From Phellopilus nigrolimitatus (lineage: Eukaryota > Basidiomycota > Agaricomycetes > Hymenochaetales > Hymenochaetaceae), in assembly GCA_021029095.1 (NCBI GenBank), contig JAJOHG010000021.1, positions 1-64,000 on the forward strand: a stretch of 64,000 nucleotides of DNA, read 5' to 3'. This document shows, in pieces, positions 43,101 to 53,590 of this stretch; position 1 is the stretch's first letter, and every line of letters starts with the position of its first letter. Below the pieces are notes generated by a model. It worked only from the letters and a program-made list of their open reading frames with translations. It was not told the origin of the DNA and did no database searches. Made by a program: the position numbers and the translations under genes.

Positions 43101-46100
43101 CCTTCGTTATCTGCGCGTTCTCTCTCGCCATCTATGTTGGCCCCGCCGTCGGTTGTTCACGTGCGCCAACCGACGTCGCCTGTTTTGTCACTGTCCCCAG
43201 AGCTACCGGAGTCGCCGCTGCCTCCATCCCCGGCCTCCCTAGGAATCGCAATTATGTCTGCATCACCGTCTCCACAAGCGTCTCCTGTGCTACGGTCTCC
43301 TCTGGCATTCCCAGAACCTGAGATATATCAGGACTTGTCACCGTCGCCGACAGCTTTACCAGTACCTCCGGGATCAGAGCTTCCAGAGCCAGTAGTAGGC
43401 CCTCCATCGCCATCACTTAGCATTGTGACGGCTCGTCCGCCTTCGTCAACCCGGCGCTCAATGGCACTTGAGGGTTTAAGAGACCTTCTAGAGGATCTTC
43501 GAGGCCAGACTCAGGCTCTTTGGGACGGGCAGCTTTCTACAAATCGCATGCTGGATGATCTTGTGGCAAGGGGACCAGCGCTGGTCACGGCTCCTGATGG
43601 TAGTGAAGAGGAGGTCAGGAATAGGCTGCATAATATCGAGGGACTCCTCGGAGGTATCCTAAGGGACCTGGCACGATCGGGGGAGGGTAGGGAAGAGACT
43701 GAACCATCGGAGCTTAGTTCCGAGACCTCATCTGCACTACGGAGGTACATTGATCGCCTCCGTGACCCTCACAGACATGATGCGACGCGCCTGCACATGC
43801 CGACGCCTTCCCGCGCACCACCAGCAAATTTAGATTCCGAGTGGTTGGATTTCCTGTCAGCTCCGCCTCCTGGCCCCGATCAGGCTATCCAGGGCCCACC
43901 GCCTCTCGTTCCGCTGATTCGACGTGCTACGAGGCGCTCACGACTAGATAGTGTCAGTCCCCCTCCATCTATCCCGTCACCTATTATTCGCACTCGCTCT
44001 GCACCTTTGGACGAGACTATCAGAGAAGCAGACGAGCCGCGTGTCCGCGAACGCGATGTGAGGAGGCATCCGTGGATCTGGCCACGTATCAGGCAGGGAG
44101 TACGCAGACCGTTCACGCCGTCGGAATCTGGCCAATTTTATGACCGTCCTGGATTCGAGACTTGGAGACCAGGGAGAGCAGCCCCTACACGGCCCCTGAG
44201 TGATGCCGAGATTGATTTCTTAGAAAGAGTCCGCAGACATCGCCAGGATAGAAATCGTGGAGGAGATGGCTTTTTCGATGCAACACGTCAGCGGCCCACG
44301 GAGCCACAGGTGAGAGAGATACCATCTTTTATGCCTCCTTAAATTAATGACCCGACCGGATAGCCGATCGTACTTGAGGAAGTTCCCCCCGCGCCTCCTC
44401 GTGTTCATTCTGCACCTCCGGAGGAGCATTTTAATGGCACTTGGTATCGTCCTCAGATACCTCCGGGTGGTAGGCCTGGCACTACGGTTCGTTTTTCTAT
44501 GCTTTGGAGCTTTTATGAGTAATTTTGACATCGGATTCGACAGATGGTGGATGCACCCACTATTGTGCCCACGCCTGCGGCGCCACCGCCTCAGCCGTTT
44601 CATCAGCCAATGCAGCCGGGTGTACTGCCGTCAGGCCCGATGCCGGTATTGAACAGTCGCTTATCCTTGGTTCTTAGCTAATATTTGCTCTAGATGCCAA
44701 TGGGAGCGCCTGGACAAGGAATGCCGGTACCTGTAGGAATCCCGATGGGAGGGCCGCCGCCTCCTTTCAATGAAATGCTAGACTTACTCCGGGTGAATAG
44801 GAACATTTCTGTTTCTATCTGGTCTTTCTTATGTTCAATTGTCTTTGTAGCAAAATCGACTTGCACAAACAGCGTCTATCGATCAACAACGAGAAATAAT
44901 GCGTTACATGAGAGGACTTAATCAATGGCTCGAACATGATGTTCGCGATCGTCAAAACGAGATGCGAAGCATCGGTGCTCGAGTCGATGCTTTAAGAGGA
45001 GAATTGGGGCGGCTTGGTTTTCAACCGACTGGTGCGTTATCTGAGTATTTACCTATTTTGTATCAAAGTTGAAAAATGCTTCAGGCATGCCTATGCCGAT
45101 GCCCGTTCCACCCGCCGAGCAGGGCCAGCCCCAGGGCCCTTCAGGTATTTCTGCAGCTTCACCCTTCCCGCTTCATGATTGGTGTTCTAACGAACATGTT
45201 GGACACGTTTAATAGGACAAACATTCATCATTCCGCCTCATATACCACCGCAGCCCGGTGTTGGTTTCTCGCCTGGGCCCGGCGTGATTCCACAGGGACC
45301 GATGCCGATGCCTGGACCCGGATTTCCTCAACCCGAACGGCCATTCACGCCCGGACGCGAGGGTGGTCCACCAGTAATTCCGCCTTTCGTTGCTGGCCCG
45401 GGTGGTCCTCCCACCTCTATGGAAGGTTTCATACCTCCTCGTCCGAGTGATATGGGTATGGGCCCAGTTATACCTGACTTTAGCCATTTTCCAAGACCGG
45501 GTATGCCCACTCCAATGCCACAGAGCGCTTACGGGGATCCTAGTAGATTCGAGTACGAGGAGCCGCCGTTCGTTCCTCCGCGTCCTCAGATGGGTGTTGG
45601 GTCTCCAATGATGCCAGTACCACCGCCGTTCATGGGACCAGGGCAGCAGCAGCCTATGCAGCCAATCACTGTTCTTCCGCCGCCGGAGTCTAGGCCTGAT
45701 ATTCATGTCGTGGCGCCAAGTGACAGAACTAGTACTTCCAGTGGTTCGGACAGAAGCTTAAGTCCTCCTCGTGGCCATGGTGACATCCATGTCCATGTCC
45801 CGCCGTCTCAACCACCGTTGATGGCACCTGGTGGTATGCCAGGACCTCCGGAGGCACCACCCGCCGTTGTTAGAGTTCCAGAAGGTCCTGTAGTAGGTAG
45901 CCCTCTGCATCCTGCCGTGCAGATGCAGCCGTCTATCATCCCGACGCAAGCCCAAGGCCAGCAGCCGTTCATCGTTACTGCTCCGACACCCGCTCCTACA
46001 GTACCCACTGATTTCCCCCATGAACCGATTATTATTCGCTCTGATGGTCGTCGCTCGCGCTCTTCATACCGGTCTGCCTCCCCAGGTCGTGATCAACCTA

Positions 46101-49100
46101 CGGTAGTAGTGGTGCCGGGACCATCTTCGCACCGTCACCGTTCAAGATCGCCGAGGTCTCATGTGCCAACACACGTTCTTATACGAAGCGATCCGCGCTA
46201 TAGCCCGCGGTCTCGCTCAAGTTCTCCCCGCGTCCAGCGAGTGGATACGCAACGAAGCCGCTACTCTGATCGTCCTCGGAGTCATCGTCATTCACGCTCC
46301 TATTCTCGCTCTCCAGAACGTAGGCATCGTCCACGTCGTGAGGACAGAGATCGTTCGCGCTCTTACTCTCCGGATCGTAGACATCGCCGTCGTTCCCGCT
46401 CTTATACTCCAGATGATGGACGGCCGCATCGCAGAGGCCGCTCGCGGTCACGAAGTCCTATCATTGTCCAAACCGGTGCTCCATCAGGCTTCACGCCCTC
46501 TCAACAGCCCCCGATAGTCATCCCTCCGCCTCGCTCTCGTTCAAGCTCGCGTTCGCAAGGGAGGCCAATTATATTACAACCGATGCAGCCACCTCTTCCT
46601 GTTCTTCAAGGTGATCAGCCGCACGTGCAGCAACCGCTTCAGCCACCTATCGGTATTCCGTCACAAGGCACTATGCTGCCTGACCCAGGGCTAGGAAGAC
46701 ATCCCTCTTATCCTACATACACTCGTCGTTCTCAATCACCATCTCGTTACGAGCCGACTCAGGTTCCAAGTCAAACGCCCATTGTTATCCATACAACAGC
46801 GGAACGAGAAAGGTGCGAAGTCTATTTGTTTCGTTGAATTTGAAAAAAAAAAAAAATACTAACTATAATGTGCGCAGGTCACCTCGTCGACATGAAGACG
46901 ATGACGGCGTCCGCCGTCGCCGCAGTAGATCTTATAGCGAATCTCCACAACGCAGACGCAGGCCGCCTCGAGAACGCGAAGACGACGACGGCGGACGCCG
47001 TCGTCGCCGTAGGTCTTACAGCGAATCACCCGAACGCAGAGACCGGTCGCCCCGAGAACGCGAAGACGACGATGGTGGACGTCGTCGTCGTCCCCGCCCC
47101 AGATCTTACAGCGAATCTCCCGGTCGCAGAGATAGGTCGCCCCGAGAACGCGAAGATGACGATGGTGGACGTCGTCGTCGTCGTCGCCCCAGATCTTACA
47201 GCGAATCTCCCGGTCGCAGAGACAGGTCGCCCCGAGAACGCGAAGATGACGGCGGACGCCATCGTCGCCGTCGATCTTATAGCGGGTCCCCTCGTCGCAG
47301 ACAAAGGTCACCCACTGCTGAACGCGACCGTCCGTCAAGCCCGAGAAGAGAAAGGTATCGCTCTCCGCGTCGCGAAAGGGACGACCGAGAACATCTTCCT
47401 GGCCGTCGTACTCGTAGCCGCGGAAGTCGAACCCCTCCCGGGACTGAACGCGATGGTGGGCGTGCAACACCCCCACTCCGCCTTCACCGAAGCCCTTCAG
47501 ACGAGCGTGAGCCTCGTACAGTAACGATGCCGTCTCGTCGACCGTCTTACGCGACACATGCTCCCTCCTATGTCGAAGGGGATGCCGGGGACCGCAGACC
47601 TTCACATGAACGCGCCCCAAGTTCTCCAACGCGCGTACTCGTTCATTCGACGCCTGCGCCAGTAACGGTCATTAGGCCGCAACCCACAGGTGTCTCCTAC
47701 CATCCCTCAGAGATAGAGACACAGTTTCCACTTGAAGATGTGACTGGAGGTGTTCATCGGATTCCTTCGCAGAGACATCCGATACCTGCATCGCCGCATC
47801 CGACTGATGTAAGTTATCTGCCTACGGGACCTGTGTACGAGCCACCTGTTAGTGAAGCACCACGACCTGTCATTCCTCCATATCGTGACCAGCTACATAT
47901 GACAACGTCAGATACCGAACCAATAATCCCTGTTGTTCCTTCTGAAACGCCGCACAGGCGGCCCGTTGCGCGAACTGAAGTTCCATTCGAAGATGTTCCG
48001 GGCGTGTCAAGACTTTCTCCTTCCCCGCCTCCTGTAGGGTATCCCCGACATCCACTTACTCCGTCCGGCCCGGGCGACCTTGCTTTGCACGAAGCGCTCC
48101 ATGCTCATCAAGAGAGGTTGGAAGAGCAAGAGCGTCATTTGGAGGAACTTGGACGCGCTGCAATAGAAGCGGAGGAACGTCGCGAGCAACACTTCCGTGA
48201 CCATGAGGACGAACGCAATAGACTCTTTCAAGAAAATGAAGAGCGCCGTGAGCGTGAACTCGCGGAAGCTAAAGAAGAATGTGCTCGACGGTTTCAGGAT
48301 ATTGCCGCTGCTCCGCCAATTGAACCTCCATTTGCGCCTCCAGCTGCAGAAGGGCGTCCGCATGTTGCAGAATCGGAAGGAACTATCGCAAGCCATGTCA
48401 CCGGATCACCTTCTATTGCCGCAAGACCTATTCCTCCTCCCGGTCAAGTTGCATTCGCTGAACCGATACCTCAACTACAGGAGATCCTAGAACTCCTCCG
48501 TAATCAGCAGGCCGAAACTGTAGAAACAAAAGTGGCAGAAGCCGAACGCTTCGATGCACTGCGCGATGAAATTGCCGACGCTCGCGCCGAAGCAAAACAG
48601 GAATGCGAGGAGCGCATTCGCATGCTCGAAGAGGAATTGGCGCGTACCAGGGAGGAATTAGAGCTCGAGCGTGGTCAGCGGAAAGCAGAGGAACTCGAGC
48701 GCATTGAGCGAGAACGTGCTGACGTCATCGAACGCGATGAAGCTGTACGTAATCAACTCGGGGACATCACGAACATCGTGCAAGAACAGCGTGAAGATTG
48801 TGTGCGAAAGCGGGAGCTTATGGATGAGCGATGGGAGGAGAAGCAGATGAGGCGTGAGCATAAGCAGGCGCGAAGCGACACCATGTATGAGATGCTCGAG
48901 CGCGTATTGCAGGATAGGGAACAGGAGAGAGCCGAGCGGGAATTGGAGCGAGCCGCGGCTGCTGAACGGCCAAGTACGTCTTTCTGCCATCCTTTCTGTG
49001 TTGCTTCCTGACATATTTTAGGTATCGAGACCGTTTTGGAGGAGCTCAAGAGACAGAATGATCAGCAGATCGATCTTATCAATAATCTCACCGATACCTG

Positions 49101-49916
49101 GCGAGCGGACAGTGCACGGCAGCATCAAGAAACAATTGAGGCCGTTAAGGCGAGCGCTCAAGAAATGGTGCCATACAATCTAACGGGTTACCTCGACGAG
49201 TTTAGTAAGGCACTCGCTGGAGAAATTCGCACGCTTTTAGGGGAGGTTGGCCGCCTGCATGAACAGAAGCGTACTCTCCAATTGTTCGTCTTAATCCATG
49301 TTTTCTAATATGTTGATGCTAAATCGTGCTGCCTCTCAAACAGTGAAATCCACACGCTTATGCACATGTACAGTCAGTATGGTCCCGGTGGACAATTCGA
49401 ACCCGACTGGTTTGTCTGCTTGAGATCTTTCTTTATTTGTCGGAACTAATAGAATTCGGTCTTAGGCGTCCTACGATGGGTCCGCTCGCAGGGCCCCCGA
49501 TGCCAGGCTTTGGCGATCTACCGCCTGGAGGACCTGGCGGCCCCGGCGGCCCTCCTCCACCAGGGCCAGATGAGCCTCCTCCGCCTGCGAAGCCCGCGTG
49601 GCGCACAGTCCAGCAGCGCGTACCGCGGCGGAAACGCACGGGAAAGAGCGAGACTCTGGCGCCACCGCCAGCGCAACCCGTCGAACTCATGCAGGAGCGT
49701 CAGCCGAGCTGGGCTACATGGCAGCGTGAGTTGATCTTCGCGTTTTGCATGCGATGAACAAGCTTTTAAGCCAAATCATTCTCTTCAGCGAATCCGTCTT
49801 TCGCACCCACGCCGCCACCTCCCGGGGCGAGCCCACTCGTGGTCCCTCCATCCGGACCAACAGGCTTGTTTGGCCCCCGCTCACCTCGCAATACGATGTA
49901 CGGGGCCGGGGCCTGA
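37146..49916 (+). CDS. Giant protein (3,958 aa) with PH-like, RS/ED-repeat and coiled-coil regions
   Basis: Sixteen exons: 37146-37320, 37380-38671, 38746-39122, 39183-41922, 41991-44309, 44364-44486, 44544-44645, 44694-44792, 44851-45031, 45085-45144, 45216-46812, 46878-48973, 49022-49283, 49344-49409, 49466-49725, 49789-49916. All joins have GT...AG, and the sum is exactly 3,959 codons without a stop. Regions: Ser/Thr-rich N-terminus; PH-like segment at about residues 490-615 (begins LRVGQLWYLN, ends RERVRWVSAIWEA with the terminal helix Trp); a very long Ser/Thr/Pro-rich stretch to about 2,300; Pro/Met/Gly-rich short exons; RS-type repeats at about 2,700-3,150, including a 30-residue tandem unit; a Glu/Arg-rich coiled coil at about 3,430-3,800; and a Pro/Gly-rich tail. 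The PH-like segment suggests a membrane or cortex scaffold. No enzyme is seen. It could be two or three genes, but the joins argue for one. Confidence 0.8.
46928..47272 (+). repeat. Tandem repeat of about 90 bp inside the giant gene
   Basis: Four clear units start with AGATCTTA-C/T-AGCGAATC (about 46928, 47012, 47102, 47192), followed by a decayed fifth. Units 3 and 4 are almost identical, showing recent duplication or gene conversion. Each encodes S-Y-S-E-S-P-x-R-R-D-R-S-P-R-E-R-E-D-D-D-G-G-R-R-R, mixing RS dipeptides with acidic and Arg clusters. The pattern leaves other frames open on both strands. Confidence 0.85.
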
Positions 49917-50739
49917 GTAGCGAGGCCTTCAAATTCTTTTCACCTTACATTTTTACATTTTTTTTATTCTTGTTGCACCGGAAAATGTGGTTTTGTTGAT
50001 GTTATCCATCATCTATATGTTTTATTGTCACCCTTCCCGTCCGCTCCTTATCTTCATCTTTGTATAACCGGCTTTCATCGCCTCAGACCGCTGACGACCT
50101 CTCATGATCACTTTTTTTCACATTCTAAACTCATTTCCTTCCTATCTTCATTTTGTGTATCTCGGAACTCTTATACATTGGCCGGAGCTTTTTTTAGCAT
50201 ATAAATCCCATCGCACTATGCTTCCCTCCTTTCGCCCTGCCTTTCTGCCCTTTTGTGTCTGAAATTATGTCTTATGTGTCTGTCCTATTCTGTCTACGAA
50301 CAAATCGACTATGATATTCTTGTGTTCTTTATTCGTTTGCTAGCACGAGATGCATGAATACACATGTAAGAGCTTACCCTCTATTGTCTCCTGTGCAGAG
50401 ATATACGATCTGCATTTTCAGAAAAGCTGTCGATCTTTTTATACAGAGGCCGGACTGGATGCATACATAGACGTTAGAACCATATGCGAAACAAAAAAGT
50501 AACAAACGAAAATCGGGACATTCTGCATGGATGCGGTAAGGAAACTGAGACTATTGGGACGAAGTAAGACGAGAATGGCTAGGTAGTCTAAGCTGTCCAA
50601 GAGAAATAGACAAGATTGCGCGAGAGGAATGAGCACGGCGTGCAATATGAAAGATCCAGATGGCAGGAGGGGTATGCAATGATTTTCAAGACAAAGTTCC
50701 GTCGACTTTTTACCCAGAGCAAGCAGTACTGTATATGGC
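49917..50739. other. 3' flank of the giant gene
   Basis: T-rich, with no gene or repeat that I can support. Probably contains convergent transcription ends. Confidence 0.4.
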
Positions 50740-51337
50740 CTATGATGTCTTTGCGCCACCGTCTGCCAAGGGCGCCTGCATAGCCGTCGCGGGTGCAGGT
50801 TGCGTCGCCACCACTGGCGCGTCGTTCGCGTCGTGATCCACTGCACCGACAGCACCACCGGCCGCACCGACGCCAACTTTTTCGCTGCCCTCGCGCTCGC
50901 GCTCCTCCTTCTTGCGCTCCGCTTTTTCGTACCAGTCATCGTCGAAGCTGCTCTGTAAGCACGAACCACAGCACCCGCGCGGGCCACCGCACGGCGCTGA
51001 GGTTGCACTACCTGTACCGTAGGGTTCTGTCATGCATATTCGCATATGTTTAGCTCGTGCGCTTTCCTAAGTTATTGTTTTAGGGAAAGAGACGCACTGA
51101 GGAGACAATAAGACCAGATGGACGCGGTACAGCAGACGCCTGTGCTCGCAAATTAGCATAGCAGCAGTTCCGAGTTAGCATCGGAAGCAATAGTCGTCGT
51201 AGAGTTCCGGTATAACGAAGAGATAAAGAGTAGAAATATTGGCCGACTCTTTCAAGTATGAAGAACATGTAGCGTAAGAAATACCTACAGCATGCGCCAC
51301 ATAAGCCCGAGTCGGCACTAAGGAGAGCGTCGCCCAT
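50740..51337 (-). CDS. Small Cys-rich protein, structure uncertain
   Basis: The clearest coding part is 51033-50740 on the minus strand (98 codons including stop): MTEPYGTGS, a Cys cluster (APCGGPRGCCGSCLQ), then SSFDDDWYEKAERKKEERER and a low-complexity Ala/Val/Pro tail. A second candidate exon upstream (from ATG 51337: MGDALLSADSGLCGACC, then a GT donor) has the same Cys-cluster style and may be exon 1, but I could not join the two in frame with confidence. Closely spaced Cys near the N-terminus suggest lipid attachment or metal binding; this is inference. Family not recognised. Confidence 0.4.
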
Positions 51338-51825
51338 TTTCCGGCAACCTGCTTCCACGAATTTGCAGAAGAAGAATTTGTAGGCTCAACGTATAAGCTA
51401 GTTCGAGCTTTATCGGAATTCTAGCGGTAGTACCAGTGAAAGAGCAAGGCGATGAACTGGGGTTCGACCTGCCCGCGCTCGCGTATGTAAGCAGCAGCGT
51501 CGATCCCACACTTTCCGCACTGCAATTTTTGTACTATTTTTCATAGCATACAAAACAGATGCGCCCATATTACAGTCTCTTGTAGTAGACTTTCTCCTCT
51601 AAGCACACTGTTCGCTCGCAGAGGTTAAGCTGGGAGTATAAAGTGTTTCGCTGAGCTCGGGTAAATACTGTGGCCCGTATAAAAGGCGTGTCATCCTGTT
51701 AGAAATCAAAACATGCTGTGAGGAACACGTGTACTTAAGAAGGCAAGAGAAAAAAAGGAATACTGAAACCCACAAGAGACAGTTCTCGGTTGCCCATCCC
51801 TTTGCAGTCATCTTCTCTTCGGTGA
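51338..51825. other. Spacer between the Cys-rich gene and the coiled-coil fragment
   Basis: No gene or repeat that I can support. Confidence 0.4.
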
Positions 51826-52305
51826 TCACCTTGCGGCGGGGCTTTGCGAGAGGGGTTCAGTAGCAGCCTGAAGTTGGGATAATTGGTCGTCGCTCCGTGT
51901 GTTTTTCGTCTCGCGCCTCGACCGTTTCTCGTCCCATTGTTCATCCATTCTTCTCTTCTCCCCTGCGCATTCTTCTCGCGTATCCTGCAGGATACCTGTG
52001 ATTTCCGTAATTTGCGCACGCATAACCTCGTCGCGTTCGACCTCGTTAGCGCGCTCTTGCTCATCCCGTTCTAGTTCTTCGTTCCGTTCTCCTTGCTCTA
52101 GCTCGAGCTCTTGTTTGGCAAGTTCTAGCTTCGCTTCGAGCATACGAACGCGTTCTCCGCGCGCCTGCCTCGCGTCGGCACGTGCCTCGGCGATTTCGTT
52201 GCGCAGAGTATTGTATCGCGCCGATTTCGCTGTGTTCGCCTCTACAGAATCAGCTCTCCGGGAACGGAGAAGTTCTAGGATCTCTTGAAGCCCTGACATA
52301 GGTGC
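51826..52305 (-). pseudogene. Inverted partial copy of the giant gene's coiled coil
   Basis: An open frame of about 160 codons (51826-52305, minus strand). It begins MSGLQEILELLRSRRAD and continues with NEIAEARADARQARGERVRM, ELELEQGERNEELERDE, ITEITGILQDTREECA and RMDEQWDEKRSRRETKNTRSD. This follows residue by residue the giant-gene segment encoded by about 48473-48890 (LQEILELLRNQQAE, DEIADARAEAKQECEERIRM, ITNIVQEQREDC, MDERWEEKQMRREHKQARSD). It lacks everything upstream and downstream, has no obvious promoter, and lies antisense to the parent about 2 kb past its stop. The frame has stayed open despite strong divergence, so it might be expressed. Otherwise it is a duplication remnant. Confidence 0.75.
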
Positions 52306-53590
52306 GATGATAAAGAGGAGACCATGCGCGACGATCATCAACCAGTTACGTTAGCACACCGGCACAGCCCGAGCCACATCTTCACGCGTTGATGTTGAGC
52401 AAAACTCAATGAGATTCGTAATGAGCGTTATGAGTGGTAAACAGTGCTATCTGTGTATGCATACCTTTACATGGTAGATTTCTGTTGATGCTCAGAAGTG
52501 GCATATAGCCCTACGTAGGTGGTCGTTGAGGGGCTACACGTCCTGAGACAAAACGCTCGAAGCTAAATCCGAGTCAGAAAGTAATAACAAACGTTTCCTC
52601 GATTGGCCCCTCGACCAAAACCTAGAAAAGGGACGAAAACGTGTCAGCGAGAGGCCTATATGATCCAGGATTCAAGGAGGCAGACGGCTACCCATCTCTT
52701 CGCTATCAACCTGAGTATATTGGAATTCTCTTTCATGGATCTATTCAGAATTGCACCGCAGCATGATTAAAAAAAAAACGTTATGTACATTCAATGAGAA
52801 AAAAGAAAAGAAAAAAGAAAAACGAAGAGGTCATGGCGATTACCCTTGCCAGTAGAAAAAGAGGATCATTCTTTTTTTCTCGCAAATTGCGACGCACACA
52901 TGTACTATCCTACCACTTTGCTATCAATCTGCGCTTAACGGGATTGACTTTTATGACTTGTTCGATTTGCATTGCGACACCAATAATCCAAAGAATCAAA
53001 GCTTCTTTCATTTTCCACGAAACGAACCACTAATGCATAACACTTCGGAGACCTGTTTCTGATCTTTTCACCACACCAACAAACAACAAGTAGCTGGAGT
53101 CCATGCGCGTACGCCCAGTAGCAATAAATCGATGCGCAACGTAGTGTAAAATAGGCAAAAGTAAACCGAGATTCCGTAGAGCTACAGTGGTCAGTGTTTC
53201 AGTAAAATTACGATGTGGGACCCCACACTAAACTATAGGACAAAGAAGACAGAATAAGAGAGGTAACACGGAAGAATGACAACAGAAGGCAAGACGAGAA
53301 ACAAAAGTAGTGTGAAACAAAACAGAGGCGTTATGCAGAGATCCGTGAGCATGACATTGTGAGTATTGAGTAGAAAAAGTAGAAATGTCAGAAAGGGTGA
53401 ATCCAAGGATGAAGGGTGAAAAAAAAAAAAGACAAGATGTAGAAAGGAGTGTAGAAAGAAACAAGTAAAAAGCAAGACAGCGAGGAGCACGAGTTAAACA
53501 AGAAATATTTTACATACCCAGACTCGAGCTCCAGCGTATCTACATGTTCGAACAGATCGCGCACCACGGGTACAGAGGGCCATTAGTTTC
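52306..53590. other. Intergenic region, no gene seen
   Basis: A-rich tracts (about 52768-52830) and short repeats only. Nothing coding on either strand. Confidence 0.4.

Noticed and set aside
46928..47272. Regular repeats that could suggest a CRISPR-like array
   Set aside because: Units are contiguous, without unique spacers, and translate in frame as part of a protein in a eukaryotic genome.
46859..47629. A 256-codon minus-strand frame and a 218-codon plus-strand alternative frame
   Set aside because: Both are kept open by the 90-bp repeat and its codon pattern inside the giant gene; no splice or start context and no recognisable protein.
50439..51008. A 189-codon minus-strand frame over the Cys-rich gene
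   Set aside because: It is the alternative frame of the Cys-rich exon and its 3' flank.
51460..51500. A GGTTCGACC string like a tRNA T-loop (another candidate near 59520)
   Set aside because: No matching acceptor, D or anticodon stems could be folded around either.
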